A stretch of DNA of 64,000 nucleotides from Eubacterium sp. AF36-5BH (GCF_003460505.1 NZ_QTVG01000008.1:1-64000), one strand, 5' to 3'. Numbered from the stretch's first letter, positions 1-9,429 are shown. A program made the numbers and translations. The notes: generated by a model not told the origin, from the sequence alone.

Positions 1-77
1 TTGTGTTATTTTGTGGTGATTTAATTATAATGGATTTGGGTGTCTATGCCTATTTTTTTATGTAAAAATATAAAGGC

Positions 78-107
78 TCTAAACTTTACCCCCAAGTAAA
101 GTTTAGA
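78..107. repeat. 12-bp perfect hairpin
   Basis: A perfect inverted repeat (TCTAAACTTTAC, loop CCCCAA, then the complement). No clear T-run follows on either strand, although the minus strand runs into CCTTTATATTTTT, so it could be a weak terminator for a minus-strand gene outside the decayed left end. No gene is seen in 1-250. Confidence 0.4.
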
Positions 108-252
108 ACCAAAATAGTTAAAGATTTAAAGAGAGAATTTGTAATAAAATATTTTTGTTCAATATTTGGTACTTTAAACGTTTCAACATCCCAAAAATGG
201 TTGAAAGAAAAATAGTGAATTTCAATATGTTAAATTTTGAAAAAAACAATAC

Positions 253-485
253 TTGATAATACTAAGTCATAGGCATTCTGGGAAAAGACTAACCGAAGCC
301 ATCTATACAGAGGTTGCTGCAAAGGTAGAGGCATCAGGGCACAATGGTCAAAACCATGGATTGCCACAACAAAAGACTCTGACTTTAGCCGTGAACTTCA
401 TAACATTCTTAATGAACAGTTTAATCCTGAGTGTCTAAACGCTGTCTGGTGTACTGACATTACCTACGCATTGCATATTGTATAA
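253..485 (+). pseudogene. IS3-family transposase (OrfB) relic
   Basis: No intact gene is present, but the frame read from about 324 gives a run of residues typical of the OrfB integrase core of IS3/IS150-type elements. It carries 'GIRAQWSKPWIATT' followed by 'NAVWCTDITYAL', where the Asp of 'TDITY' is the first acidic residue of the DDE triad. Upstream residues such as 'KRLTEAIY' fit the HTH-linker part in a different frame, so the copy is frameshifted. It stops right after the first catalytic block and both ends are missing. It is a dead insertion-sequence fragment and marks this end of the window as a recombination-prone accessory patch. Confidence 0.65.
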
Positions 486-682
486 TATGTACACCCAGTA
501 ATCTTTATTGATTTGAAAGTACTTACAGTTGTGTTCAAAGTTCTTACTATCAATGACAGCACCTTTTTTAAACATTGGTACAAATATGATAATATCTGAT
601 ACACAATTACATGATAATCATCTCTTACCATATTTTCTCCTTCCCACAAAAAAACATCCTGCCATTATCTGCAAGATGCTTT

Positions 683-892
683 CTATAACATATCAAGTAT
701 TGATTCACAAATTTTTCCTTCTTCTGTTGCCTCATAGTTTTCGTCAAATCCTTTTTCCTGTAAATGCTCTGATACTTTGTATTCTATCATCTCATAATCA
801 GAATCATTAAGATTATCAAAAAAATTGATAGGTATATTTATTTTTTTCAACTTCTCCTGTATCAGGATTTAATATTACTGTTGCTTCTGTTG
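683..892 (-). pseudogene. Frameshifted fragment of an unrecognised small protein
   Basis: Reading from the palindrome at 893, one frame gives 'TEATVILNPDTGEVEK'. After a seven-A run (complement of 841-847) a second frame continues with 'INIPINFFDNLNDSDYEM' and acidic residues to a TAG at 683. The two parts join naturally if one base of the A-run is ignored, so this is most likely one gene with a homopolymer indel. It has no start codon of its own: it begins exactly at the 36-bp palindrome, so the 5' part has been lost. The family is not recognised. The interval 486-682 shows nothing convincing. Confidence 0.4.
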
Positions 893-928
893 GTTGAACG
901 ATGCACCATTTTCTCCCTATCGTTCAAC
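893..928. repeat. 36-bp palindromic element, copy 1
   Basis: Ten-base arms GTTGAACGAT / ATCGTTCAAC enclose a 16-base centre (GCACCATTTTCTCCCT). Flanking bases extend the arms to 13 bp in this copy (TTGGTTGAACGAT / ATCGTTCAACCAA). A second copy at 1760-1795 has the same arms and 14 of the 16 centre bases. Both copies sit exactly where a reading frame is broken, which suggests an inserted mini-element or a recombination or excision scar rather than a terminator; no T-run follows. Confidence 0.7.
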
Positions 929-1102
929 CAAATAGACTCTTGGGAACCAATACACAATAAATTTTTCTATATGATCCTTTGTAATTTCTATCAATTGATA
1001 AATTTGCTCATGTAGAAACAAATATTTATACAATACATGAATATAATCTATATTTATCAAAGGCTTTGACTTATTATTTTGAGTTATTAACATATATTTC
1101 AT
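917..1102 (-). CDS. Small hypothetical protein coupled to Nudix gene (61 aa)
   Basis: The start codon overlaps the stop of the Nudix gene (ATGA), an arrangement typical of translational coupling. The product is 61 residues, rich in Ile/Tyr/Lys, with no recognised domain. Its last codons (…VER, stop) are supplied by the palindromic element, so the natural C-terminus has probably been replaced and this is likely a truncated gene. Coding status is uncertain. Confidence 0.3.
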   Translation of the reverse strand: MKYMLITQNNKSKPLINIDYIHVLYKYLFLHEQIYQLIEITKDHIEKFIVYWFPRVYLVER

Positions 1103-1543
1103 AAACCCCTTCCAATATTATCGTTTATATACTTATTTATATAATTACGATTCAATTCTTCCAATTGTCTACTCATACCTTTCACCAAATTGTAATCGTT
1201 CATTTCTTCATATGTAACCCATTCATAATCGCTATGTTCTTTTGAAAGCATCACATTATCTCCATTTGCTGTACATATATAAGTTAATCCTATTATCTCT
1301 GTGCATTCATCTTTAAAAGAATTCCATGCATTTAATAGTATTAACTTTTCAACTTCAAGACCTGTTTCCTCATTTATTTCTCTTTTTAAGGCTTGCATCG
1401 GAGATTCTCCAAATTCTAATCTACCTCCTGGGAATTCCCAATGATAATAATCTCCTCTTGCCTCTGTAGTACGTTTAATCAACAAAAACTTTCTTCCATA
1501 ACATACTAATGCTTTAACAGCTACATAAAAATTTTTTTTCCAT
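1099..1543 (-). pseudogene. Nudix hydrolase, frameshifted near the start
   Basis: The body encodes a Nudix hydrolase with an intact Nudix box: GGRLEFGESP followed by REINEETGLEV, matching GX5EX7REUXEEXGU. The family hydrolyses nucleoside diphosphates linked to a moiety X. A good start exists at ATG 1543-1541 behind a GGAAG ribosome site and reads 'MEKKF', but a T5/A8 run (1527-1539) then shifts the frame and a stop follows. Dropping one base restores 'FYVAVKALVCYGRKFLLIKR', the normal N-terminal strand of these enzymes. In the sequence as given, translation could only start at an internal TTG near 1485 with no ribosome site. Either a pseudogene or a homopolymer sequencing error. Confidence 0.65.
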
Positions 1544-1592
1544 CTATTTATCTTCCTTTCTTATATTGTACTTGTAGCATAATAGCTACCAC

Positions 1593-1757
1593 TTACATAC
1601 TTACAATTAAAGTACACAAATAATTTGAGTGAACCAAATCTTTCTTTGTTCCTAATTGATACTCTATTTCCATTTTTTCTCCTCTTACAAATGGACAATA
1701 TTCATCTGCGGAGTGCAAATCCCTATAAACTCTCCTACCTTCACATCCACCTGCACA
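1593..1757 (-). pseudogene. C-terminal stump of a radical-SAM/SPASM maturase
   Basis: A 54-residue frame starting immediately beside the palindromic element reads 'CAGGCEGRRVYRDL', then 'DEYCPF', then an acidic tail to a stop. The pattern CxGGCxGR…(D/E)xYCPF is typical of the auxiliary iron-sulphur (SPASM/twitch) end of peptide-modifying radical SAM enzymes. Everything upstream (the CX3CX2C core) is missing. On the other side of the palindrome a short frame starts at ATG 1813-1811 ('MNEEKFVER', stop) that may be the former N-terminus of the same or another gene. Recognition rests on the cysteine pattern only. Confidence 0.45.
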
Positions 1758-1759
1758 TA

Positions 1760-1795
1760 GTTGAACGATGCACCATTTTTGCCCTATCGTTCAAC
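1760..1795. repeat. 36-bp palindromic element, copy 2
   Basis: Same 10-bp arms as the copy at 893-928 with two differences in the centre (TTG instead of TCT near the middle). It lies between a start-like fragment ('MNEEKFVER') and the SPASM stump, i.e. at a break in a minus-strand gene. Confidence 0.7.
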
Positions 1796-2034
1796 AAATT
1801 TTTCTTCGTTCATATATTCTCTACACTTTCTTATTTATTTTGCACAATAATCTTTCGGTGAGTATATGTGCAAGACTGATTTTTAAGAAGTTGCAACTAT
1901 CTATGTGTAAATAATAAACCCTGCCCTATGGGCAAAGTCAAGCATTTTATCTAATAAAATAAAACTTCCTTTAAATACTCTTGAGCAATCATATCTCTAA
2001 AATCTAGTAAATAAGAAAATCTAGATATAAAAAT

Positions 2035-2080
2035 ACCTCCTAAGCAGATTTTGGTTATTTTACCTATCTACTTTGGAGGT
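2035..2080 (-). terminator. Hairpin downstream of amidase gene
   Basis: Arms ACCTCC-AAAGTAGAT and ATCTGCTTA-GGAGGT pair with small mismatches directly after the amidase stop codon. The minus strand continues ATTTTTATA, a modest T-rich tail. Probable Rho-independent terminator. The stretch 1861-2034 shows no gene. Confidence 0.6.
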
Positions 2081-2085
2081 TTCAT

Positions 2086-2913
2086 CTATTTATTCATGCC
2101 CTTTACAATTCCATCAGCAATCTTCTTCAATGCCTTACTGGAATGGTCGCTTTTCTTGTCGCCCACTTCCAAATCAACAGATGCTATTGTAGAATATGAT
2201 GTTTGAGTTAAATCAATTGCCATTGATCCACTTCCATATATTTTAACTCCTGATTTTTTCATTCCCCACACAAGATTTTGTCCCAACTTATTATGTTTTT
2301 TCCAATTTTTTGAAACCGGATACATATTTCTGTATGACTTAATGTTTGGAACACCGATATAAAATGCACCCTTGTTTGATGATGTGGAATCATAATGTAT
2401 AGCAATATGGTAATCTGCGTTATTATTTGCATACACAGTTCTTCCAATGTTGTCTATCTGAGCATCTTCACTTTCCCTTATCATCAAAACATTGTAACCT
2501 GCCTTTAAAAGTTTTTCTTTCACTGTCATTGCTACTTTCAAGGTTGCTTTTGATTCAGCTGTTCCATCATTTAATACTGTTCCACCACTGACTAACGCAG
2601 CTTTTGTGGCTCCTGCTGCAGTGCTTCCACCGGTTACTTTTGGACTTCCATCAGGATGGCACAAAGTCTTAACACTTTCACCACCTTTAGTTCCATGACC
2701 GGCATTTATACACACGGTTTTGTTTTTAGGTTTTGCTACATTCGAAAAATACAATGTTGTTGAATCTGTATGTATCTTTGAGAAACCTGCAAACTCCCAT
2801 TTAGAATTCCATACAATTCTTTCTGCGCATGCACTCCAGTTTGAGTAATACTGTTTCTTGCCCTTCTTGATGTATCCTCTCACTCTTACATAATAATTCT
2901 TTTTACTATTCAA
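2086..2913 (-). pseudogene. N-acetylmuramoyl-L-alanine amidase, N-terminally truncated
   Basis: The C-terminal two thirds form an Amidase_3 (LytC/CwlD-type) zinc amidase that cleaves the MurNAc-L-Ala bond of peptidoglycan. Visible motifs are 'INAGHGTKGG' (first Zn-His), the Glu in 'ESKATLKVAM', 'HIAIHYDS' (second His) and 'VDLEVGDK' (catalytic Glu). The N-terminus, 'KNYYVRVRGYIKKGKKQYYS', is the end of a lysine-rich fibronectin-III-like surface module. The frame stays open to 2982, giving a longer part of that module, but has no start with a ribosome site and no signal peptide; a stop at 2983-2985 cuts it from any exported precursor. The catalytic domain looks intact, so loss of the 5' end seems recent. 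Confidence 0.65.
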
Positions 2914-2982
2914 TACATTAATACCTTTGTTTCTGCTGACATTTTTTCTATATTTAACATTCTTATTTCCTGCGAATACTTT

Positions 2983-3111
2983 TCATAATAAAATAACATC
3001 CTATGAAGGTAACGATGTAAATAATAATAGTCATCCTTTGTCCAATTTGTCTGACTTTCATAGTAGATTTTCGTTTTCATTTTTGAACCACTCTTTATCA
3101 TATTATTTTTA
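2983..3111 (-). other. Decayed 5' region of the amidase gene
   Basis: Between the ppdK terminator and the open amidase frame no start codon with a ribosome site is seen. A 243-nt frame (2910-3152) exists but begins inside the ppdK terminator and has no family resemblance, so I read this stretch as degraded upstream sequence of the amidase gene. Confidence 0.35.
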
Positions 3112-3148
3112 CAAAAACTCCTGCACACCATTTCTGGTATACAGGAGT
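3112..3148 (-). terminator. Rho-independent terminator of ppdK
   Basis: Fourteen-base arms (ACTCCTGTATACCA / TGGTGTGCAGGAGT, with G-U pairs) around a GAAA loop, followed on the minus strand by TTTTTGT. It starts about 40 bases after the ppdK stop codon. Confidence 0.9.
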
Positions 3149-3190
3149 TCATTATTTTAAGTAATTATATTCTTTTCACTTGTCAGTGTA

Positions 3191-5818
3191 TTACTTGTTA
3201 GCGATAGCTGCCTGAGCTGCTGCTAATCTTGCGATAGGTACACGGAATGGTGAACATGATACATAATCAAGACCAATCTTATGACAGAATTCTACTGAAG
3301 ATGGATCTCCACCGTGTTCTCCACAGATACCTACGTGAAGGTTAGGGTTAACTGGCTTACCAAGCTTGATAGCTGTTTCCATTAACTTACCAACACCAAC
3401 CTGATCTAACTTAGCAAATGGATCGTTTTCGAAGATCTTAGCATCATAGTAAGCATCTAAGAACTTACCAGCATCATCTCTTGAGAATCCGTATGTCATC
3501 TGTGTTAAATCGTTTGTACCGAAGCAGAAGAAGTCTGCCTGCTTAGCGATTTCGTCAGCTGTTAATGCTGCTCTAGGGATTTCGATCATTGTACCAACCT
3601 GATATTCAAGTTCAGCACCTGCTGCTGCGATTTCTGCATCAGCTGTTGCTACTACGATATCCTTAACATATTTTAATTCCTTAGCATCACATGATAATGG
3701 AATCATGATTTCAGGCTTAACTGTCCAATCAGAATGTTTCTTCTGAACATTGATAGCTGCACGGATAACTGCCTTAGTCTGCATCTTAGCAATTTCAGGA
3801 TATGTAACTGCAAGACGAAGTCCTCTGTGTCCCATCATAGGGTTGAATTCGTGAAGTGAATCAATGATAGCCTTGATTTCTTCTACTGATTTGCCCTGAG
3901 CGTCTGCTAACTTCTTAATGTCAGCTTCTTCTGTAGGTACGAATTCATGAAGAGGTGGATCTAAGAATCTGATTGTTACTGGACATCCTTCAAGAGCTTC
4001 ATATAAAGCTTCGAAGTCTCCCTGCTGATATGGAAGAATCTTTTCAAGAGCTGCTTCTCTTTCTTCTACTGTATCAGAACAAATCATTTCTCTAAATGCA
4101 GCAATTCTGTCTTCTTCGAAGAACATATGCTCTGTACGGCAAAGACCGATACCTTCTGCACCAAGTTCTCTAGCTTTCTTAGCATCTGCTGGTGTATCAG
4201 CATTTGTTCTAACCTTAAGAGTTCTGTACTTGTCAGCCCATCCCATGATACGTCCAAATGTTCCAGCGATTGTAGCATCAACTGTTTCAATGATACCATC
4301 ATAAATATTACCTGTTGAACCATCGATTGAGATGTAATCTCCTTCATGGTATTCTTTTCCAGCTAATGTGAATTTCTTGTTTTCTTCATCCATTGTGATA
4401 TCTCCACAACCAGATACACAGCAAGTACCCATACCACGAGCAACTACGGCTGCGTGAGATGTCATACCACCACGAACTGTTAAGATTCCCTGTGAAGCCT
4501 TCATACCTGTAATGTCTTCTGGAGATGTTTCAAGACGAACTAAAACAACCTTTTCTCCTCTTGCATTCCAAGCTTCAGCATCATCTGCTGTAAATACAAC
4601 TTTACCACAAGCAGCACCAGGTGAAGCACCAAGTCCCTTACCAGCTGGTGTAGCAGCCTTAAGAGCAGCAGCATCAAACTGTGGATGAAGTAATGTATCT
4701 AAGTTTCTAGGATCGATCATAGCTACAGCTTCTTCTTCAGTTCTCATACCTTCATCAACAAGGTCACAAGCGATCTGTAAAGCAGCCTGAGCTGTTCTCT
4801 TACCATTTCTTGTCTGTAACATATATAATTTTCTATTTTCAACTGTGAATTCCATATCCTGCATATCTCTGTAATGGTTTTCAAGTGTTTCACAAACCTT
4901 TACAAATTCTTCGAATGCTTCTGGGAATTCCTGTTCCATCTGAGCGATTGGCATTGGTGTTCTAACACCGGCAACAACGTCTTCACCCTGAGCATTCTTT
5001 AAGAATTCACCCATAAGCTTCTTTTCACCAGTTGCTGGATCTCTTGTAAATGCAACACCTGTACCACAGTCATCACCCATGTTACCAAATGCCATTGACT
5101 GTACATTAACAGCTGTTCCCCATGAATAAGGGATATCGTTGTCACGACGGTAAACGTTAGCACGTGGGTTATCCCATGAACGGAATACGGCTTTAACAGC
5201 ACCCATTAACTGTTCCTTAGGATCATCTGGGAAGTCTTCGCCAATTTTTTCTTTATATTCTGCCTTGAACTGTCCAGCTAATTCCTGTAAATCTTCTGCT
5301 GTAAGTTCAACGTCCTGCTTAACACCTCTGTCAGCTTTCATTTTGTCGATAAGTTCTTCAAAGTATTTCTTACCAACTTCCATAACTACGTCTGAATACA
5401 TCTGAATGAATCTTCTGTAGCAGTCCCAAGCCCAACGAGCATTTCCTGATTTTTCAGCAATAGCTTCTACTACTGTCTCGTTAAGACCAAGGTTAAGGAT
5501 TGTATCCATCATACCTGGCATTGAAGCTCTAGCTCCTGAACGAACAGAAACAAGTAAAGGATTTTCCTTATCACCGAATTTCTTTCCTGTGATTTCTTCC
5601 ATCTTAACGATGTATTCGTTAATCTGTCCCTGAATTTCTTCATTGATTTCTCTGCCGTCCTCATAATACTGAGTACAAGCTTCTGTTGTGATTGTGAATC
5701 CCTGAGGTACTGGAAGTCCTAAGCTTGTCATTTCTGCAAGGTTAGCACCCTTACCACCAAGAAGTTCACGCATGTTAGCATTACCTTCGCTAAAAAGGTA
5801 TACCCATTTGTTTGCCAT
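3191..5818 (-). CDS. ppdK: Pyruvate, phosphate dikinase
   Basis: An 875-residue cytoplasmic PPDK, full length for the family, interconverting pyruvate + ATP + Pi and PEP + AMP + PPi. In clostridial anaerobes it is often the PPi-linked glycolytic or gluconeogenic step. The N-terminal ATP-grasp domain opens with 'GGKGANLAEMTSLGLPVPQG'. The central swivelling domain carries the phospho-accepting His of 'GGMTSHAAVVARGMG' (near residue 454), and the C-terminal PEP barrel has 'GICGEHGGDPSS' with the catalytic Cys (near 836). The start follows AGGAGGAAAGAAAC. It is monocistronic, with its own promoter about 165 bases upstream and a strong terminator. Confidence 0.97.
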   Translation of the reverse strand: MANKWVYLFSEGNANMRELLGGKGANLAEMTSLGLPVPQGFTITTEACTQYYEDGREINEEIQGQINEYIVKMEEITGKKFGDKENPLLVSVRSGARASMPGMMDTILNLGLNETVVEAIAEKSGNARWAWDCYRRFIQMYSDVVMEVGKKYFEELIDKMKADRGVKQDVELTAEDLQELAGQFKAEYKEKIGEDFPDDPKEQLMGAVKAVFRSWDNPRANVYRRDNDIPYSWGTAVNVQSMAFGNMGDDCGTGVAFTRDPATGEKKLMGEFLKNAQGEDVVAGVRTPMPIAQMEQEFPEAFEEFVKVCETLENHYRDMQDMEFTVENRKLYMLQTRNGKRTAQAALQIACDLVDEGMRTEEEAVAMIDPRNLDTLLHPQFDAAALKAATPAGKGLGASPGAACGKVVFTADDAEAWNARGEKVVLVRLETSPEDITGMKASQGILTVRGGMTSHAAVVARGMGTCCVSGCGDITMDEENKKFTLAGKEYHEGDYISIDGSTGNIYDGIIETVDATIAGTFGRIMGWADKYRTLKVRTNADTPADAKKARELGAEGIGLCRTEHMFFEEDRIAAFREMICSDTVEEREAALEKILPYQQGDFEALYEALEGCPVTIRFLDPPLHEFVPTEEADIKKLADAQGKSVEEIKAIIDSLHEFNPMMGHRGLRLAVTYPEIAKMQTKAVIRAAINVQKKHSDWTVKPEIMIPLSCDAKELKYVKDIVVATADAEIAAAGAELEYQVGTMIEIPRAALTADEIAKQADFFCFGTNDLTQMTYGFSRDDAGKFLDAYYDAKIFENDPFAKLDQVGVGKLMETAIKLGKPVNPNLHVGICGEHGGDPSSVEFCHKIGLDYVSCSPFRVPIARLAAAQAAIANK

Positions 5819-5981
5819 GTTTCTTTCCTCCTAATTAATTAGTATTTTATGTCATGAGTCCTATGGAATATGGCCATCATAAGTAACTCATACACTCTAT
5901 TTTTGATGCCGCCCAGTCTTTTTAATAATATTCCTGTGTAAATTTACAGGCTGAAAAAGGGCGCATTTGCACCTAAAGTTA

Positions 5982-6009
5982 ATTATAACATACGCACTTT
6001 TATAGTCAA
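5982..6009 (-). promoter_or_regulatory. ppdK promoter with long leader
   Basis: TTGACT (6009-6004), a 16-base spacer and TATAAT (5987-5982) on the minus strand. The transcript would carry a leader of about 155 bases before the ppdK start. This contains the near-palindrome CTGTAAATTTACACAG and a GC-rich CTGGGCGGC block but no riboswitch I can name. Confidence 0.75.
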
Positions 6010-6054
6010 TAAAAAATTCCACTTTTTTCCTTTGTTATAAGGGGTTTTTGCGTA

Positions 6055-7431
6055 TTATTTGTCGACTATAAATGTTGTAATTGAATGTGCAGGTACTTCA
6101 GTATTAATACCCTTACCATCCACTGCCACTGCAAGTCTGTGACGTTTGCTTAGTTCATTTTGAACTACAACAATAATCTGTCCGTTGGGATTCTTATACG
6201 CAACAGAATAAATTCCCTTGTCTGAATCATTTAAACAAAGTATTCTTTTTGCTCCCGGCTTAATATATTTTGAAAAATGTCCAATATAATAATATGAAAT
6301 ATTGTAAATAACTTCATTTGTTTCTGTATTTAACATAATTGGTGCTTCACAATAATTTCCTACATAGTTAGGACCACCCTTTTCGTCTAATACAAGATTC
6401 CAGTCAATCCAACCTTCTGTATAGTTATTGAAATCATTTATCATGTTGTGACCATAAATCTCACCATGTTTCCAAGCACCTATCCCTGCCTTAGAGCTTG
6501 TGTTTCCTGAATTGTTTACTAATTCAACACAACCTTCTGTAAAAATAAGATGCTGCTTAGGATATATTTCGTGTGCCATTGTAAGAATTTCAGATTTATC
6601 CGAGCCATACCAATGGTAAGCAATTCCCCAAATAATATCTTTTGCGTTCTTATATGCCAATGTTTCACGAACACGTCTAAACATTATGTCTCTGTTATGA
6701 TCTAAAATTACAATCTTAACTTTTTCTTCAAGACCTTCTTTTTTCAACTCTTCATACATATAGTCAACAGCAAGCATTGCTTCCTCTGTTGGATCATATT
6801 TACATGAAGCCCATATCTGTTTAGCCTCTGGTTCATTTTGAACACTGATTGTTAAAATATTAATTCCTCTGTCAAGCATTCCCTTAACATACTTAACCAT
6901 ATACTTAGCCCATGTTCCATAATACTTTCTTAAAAGTCTACCACCATGGTTCATGTCCTTATTGTTTTTCATAAATGCTGGTGGACTCCAAGGAGCACAG
7001 AGAATTCCAATGTCTTCTCCTGCCTCTTCGCTTGCCTGTTTTATGAAAGGAATTACATATTTGTCTTCTCTTTCCATATGGAAAGTTTTAAGTTCAACAT
7101 CTTCATCCTCTACGTATGTATATGGTTCTAATGAAAAGTCACATCCATTAATAGATGTTCTTCCTAAATTGTAAGCTAAACCTGTTTCCTTATTAAAATA
7201 TGCTTTTAAAATTTCTTTTCGTGCTTCTTCACTTGCGTTTTCCATAACGTACGCTGCCGCTTCTGTAAACGCTCCTCCAAATCCTAAATGTGTCTGAAAC
7301 TCCTGGCTACTGTCTACAACAACTGTATCCATTCTGAAACTAAAATAATCTCTTAATTCCTGTTCACCTAAGTTTCTCCATTTTACGTCATCACCTTGGA
7401 CTGTCTGAATCATTTTGATTGTTGGTTCCAT
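6055..7431 (-). CDS. GH30-family glycoside hydrolase
   Basis: A 458-residue protein matching the glucosylceramidase-like part of glycoside hydrolase family 30, a retaining (beta/alpha)8 barrel with a side beta-domain. The acid/base Glu is in 'ISVQNEPEA' (E200) and the nucleophile Glu in 'LIFTEGC' (E299). 'LGFGGAFTEAAA' and 'APWSPPAFMK' are further family signatures. There is no signal peptide, so it acts in the cytoplasm, probably on an imported beta-linked disaccharide or glucoside (substrate inferred only). The C-terminal beta-domain ends at 'VPAHSITTFIVDK', as in full-length members. The start ATG is preceded by GAGGTAGTTTA. It lies alone between ppdK and glyS. Confidence 0.9.
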   Translation of the reverse strand: MEPTIKMIQTVQGDDVKWRNLGEQELRDYFSFRMDTVVVDSSQEFQTHLGFGGAFTEAAAYVMENASEEARKEILKAYFNKETGLAYNLGRTSINGCDFSLEPYTYVEDEDVELKTFHMEREDKYVIPFIKQASEEAGEDIGILCAPWSPPAFMKNNKDMNHGGRLLRKYYGTWAKYMVKYVKGMLDRGINILTISVQNEPEAKQIWASCKYDPTEEAMLAVDYMYEELKKEGLEEKVKIVILDHNRDIMFRRVRETLAYKNAKDIIWGIAYHWYGSDKSEILTMAHEIYPKQHLIFTEGCVELVNNSGNTSSKAGIGAWKHGEIYGHNMINDFNNYTEGWIDWNLVLDEKGGPNYVGNYCEAPIMLNTETNEVIYNISYYYIGHFSKYIKPGAKRILCLNDSDKGIYSVAYKNPNGQIIVVVQNELSKRHRLAVAVDGKGINTEVPAHSITTFIVDK

Positions 7432-7804
7432 TAAACTACCTCATTTCGTAATAAAATGCATAACTTTCGGCATGTTATGCATTAGCATATTTTCATGTAT
7501 AGTAGGTAACTCCAAAGTATTCTTTCAATTTCCCTGTATTGATTAGATTGAGTAATTCTTCTAATCCTAATCGTGCGAATCGTTACAGTTTTGCACTATC
7601 ACAATCCTGTAAAAATTATAACATTTTACCCCTAAATGTATATTGTAATATTTATACAAATAATTTTTATTATTTTTATGAAAGTTGTATAAAATCGTTT
7701 CAATATGCTATTTTATGGGATTTTTGATTTTTCTCTTTATGTTGCTTCACACCTGTGTGATTAGCTTTTTGATATAACGCAAAATAAAAAAAGATTTCTT
7801 CACT
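7432..7804. other. Intergenic region upstream of the GH30 gene
   Basis: No gene is seen. On the minus strand a TATAAT lies at 7620-7615 with no good -35 box. Just inside it, at about 7568-7585, two ACGATT units (ACGATT-CGC-ACGATT) form a short direct repeat that could be a regulator site. The rest is AT-rich. Confidence 0.4.
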
Positions 7805-7877
7805 ACACAAAAACAGACAGCCATATCTTTACTGTTGATTTCAAAAAATCTTAAACAGTTTCGATATTAGCTGTCTG
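7805..7877 (-). terminator. Terminator of glyS operon
   Basis: Arms CAGACAGC…ATATC and GATAT…GCTGTCTG at the two ends of a roughly 64-base fold, followed on the minus strand by TTTTTGTG. It serves the transcript ending with glyS. The 150 bases between it and the glyS stop are very AT-rich with two copies of TATCTTTAATATTA. Confidence 0.75.
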
Positions 7878-8031
7878 CTTCTGCTAGTGTTATCTTTAAT
7901 ATTAATATCTTAAATATTTTTATCTTTAATATTAAACATCATCTAGTATTCTCTATCGTTTAATATTATTTAAGCTATTTATTTTTCAATATTTAAGATA
8001 TTTATCATTTACTTTCTTTATGACTTATTAT

Positions 8032-9429
8032 TTAAAATGCCATCTTTTCTTCAAAGTATGCTTTTAAATCTTCAATCTTAATTCTTTCCTGTTCCATTGT
8101 GTCACGGTCACGAACTGTAACCGCTCCATCTTCTTCTGAATCAAAGTCGTATGTTACGCAGAAAGGTGTACCGATTTCATCCTGACGACGATATCTCTTA
8201 CCGATAGCTCCTCTATCATCGTATTCACAGTTGTAATATTTGCTAAGTTCAGCAAATACTTTTTCTGCACCTTCATTTAATTTCTTTGATAATGGAAGAA
8301 CTCCAATCTTAACAGGTGCAATTGCAGGATGAAAATGAAGAACTGTACGTGTGTCAGGCTTTTCAGGTGTTCCAATTTCTTCTTCATCGTATGCTGCACA
8401 AAGGAATGCTAATGTTACTCTGTCTGCACCAAGTGATGGTTCAATAACGTATGGCACATATCTTTCATGCTTTTCATCATCAAAGTATGTTAAATCTTCT
8501 TTTGAAGTTTCCATGTGTCTTGATAAATCATAATCAGTTCTATCAGCAATACCCCAAAGTTCGCCCCAACCAAATGGGAATAAGAATTCAATATCAGTTG
8601 TTGCCTTTGAGTAGAATGATAATTCTTCTTTTTCATGGTCTCTTAATCTCATTTCGTCTTCCTTAATTCCAAGATTAAGTAACCAGTCACGACAGAAACC
8701 TCTCCAGTATTCAAACCATTCTAAATCTGTATCAGGTTCACAGAAGAATTCAAGTTCCATCTGTTCGAATTCTCTTGTTCTAAATGTAAAGTTACCCGGT
8801 GTGATTTCGTTTCTAAATGACTTACCAATCTGACCAATACCAAATGGAATTTTCTTTCTTGATGTTCTCTGTACATTCTTGAAGTTTACAAATATACCCT
8901 GAGCTGTTTCAGGTCTTAAATATACTGTATTCTTAGCATCTTCTGTAACACCCTGGAATGTTTTAAACATAAGGTTAAATTCTCTAATGTCTGTAAAATT
9001 ATGTTTTCCACATGATGGACAACAAATATTATTTTCATCAATGTATGAAGCCATCTGCTCATGTGACCATGCATCAACTGATTCTTCAATTTCAATTCCG
9101 TTGTCTGCCATGTAATCTTCAATTAACTTGTCTGCTCTAAAACGTTCGTGACATTCCTTACAATCCATTAATGGATCAGAGAAACTTCCTAAATGTCCTG
9201 ATGCTACCCATGTCTGTGAGTTCATAAGAATAGCACAATCAACACCAACGTTGTATGGATTTTCCTGTACGAATTTTTTCCACCAGGCTCTCTTTACGTT
9301 GTTTTTTAATTCAACACCAAGATTTCCATAATCCCAAGTATTAGCTAAACCTCCATAAATTTCTGAACCCGGATAAACAAATCCTCTACTCTTTGCCAAT
9401 GCTACAATCTTATCCATTGTCTTTTCCAT
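8032..9429 (-). CDS. glyS: Glycyl-tRNA synthetase (alpha2 type)
   Basis: A 465-residue homodimeric class II GlyRS charging tRNA-Gly. The N-terminus '[20 protein letters not shown]' is typical. Motif 2 is 'SFRNEITPG' with '[12 protein letters not shown]', and motif 3 is '[14 protein letters not shown]'. The C-terminal anticodon-binding domain begins near '[12 protein letters not shown]'. A small insertion has a CX2C…CX2C zinc-like pattern ('CKECHERF', '[10 protein letters not shown]'). A longer frame reaches 9468, but GGAGG lies eight bases before the ATG at 9429, which is chosen. It follows the lipoprotein gene by about 57 bases and ends the era-recO transcript. Confidence 0.96.
   Translation of the reverse strand: MEKTMDKIVALAKSRGFVYPGSEIYGGLANTWDYGNLGVELKNNVKRAWWKKFVQENPYNVGVDCAILMNSQTWVASGHLGSFSDPLMDCKECHERFRADKLIEDYMADNGIEIEESVDAWSHEQMASYIDENNICCPSCGKHNFTDIREFNLMFKTFQGVTEDAKNTVYLRPETAQGIFVNFKNVQRTSRKKIPFGIGQIGKSFRNEITPGNFTFRTREFEQMELEFFCEPDTDLEWFEYWRGFCRDWLLNLGIKEDEMRLRDHEKEELSFYSKATTDIEFLFPFGWGELWGIADRTDYDLSRHMETSKEDLTYFDDEKHERYVPYVIEPSLGADRVTLAFLCAAYDEEEIGTPEKPDTRTVLHFHPAIAPVKIGVLPLSKKLNEGAEKVFAELSKYYNCEYDDRGAIGKRYRRQDEIGTPFCVTYDFDSEEDGAVTVRDRDTMEQERIKIEDLKAYFEEKMAF

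Noticed and set aside
1625..1861. 78-codon plus-strand frame across the palindromic element
   Set aside because: It is antisense to the SPASM stump and palindrome, with no ribosome site; the minus-strand reading has the recognisable cysteine motif.
2910..3152. 80-codon frame downstream of ppdK as a gene
   Set aside because: It starts inside the ppdK terminator hairpin, has no ribosome site or family resemblance, and overlaps the decayed upstream part of the amidase gene.
7568..7585. LacI-type operator upstream of the GH30 gene
   Set aside because: The ACGATT units are direct, not inverted, repeats and do not form the CG-centred palindrome of LacI sites; kept only as a weak note.
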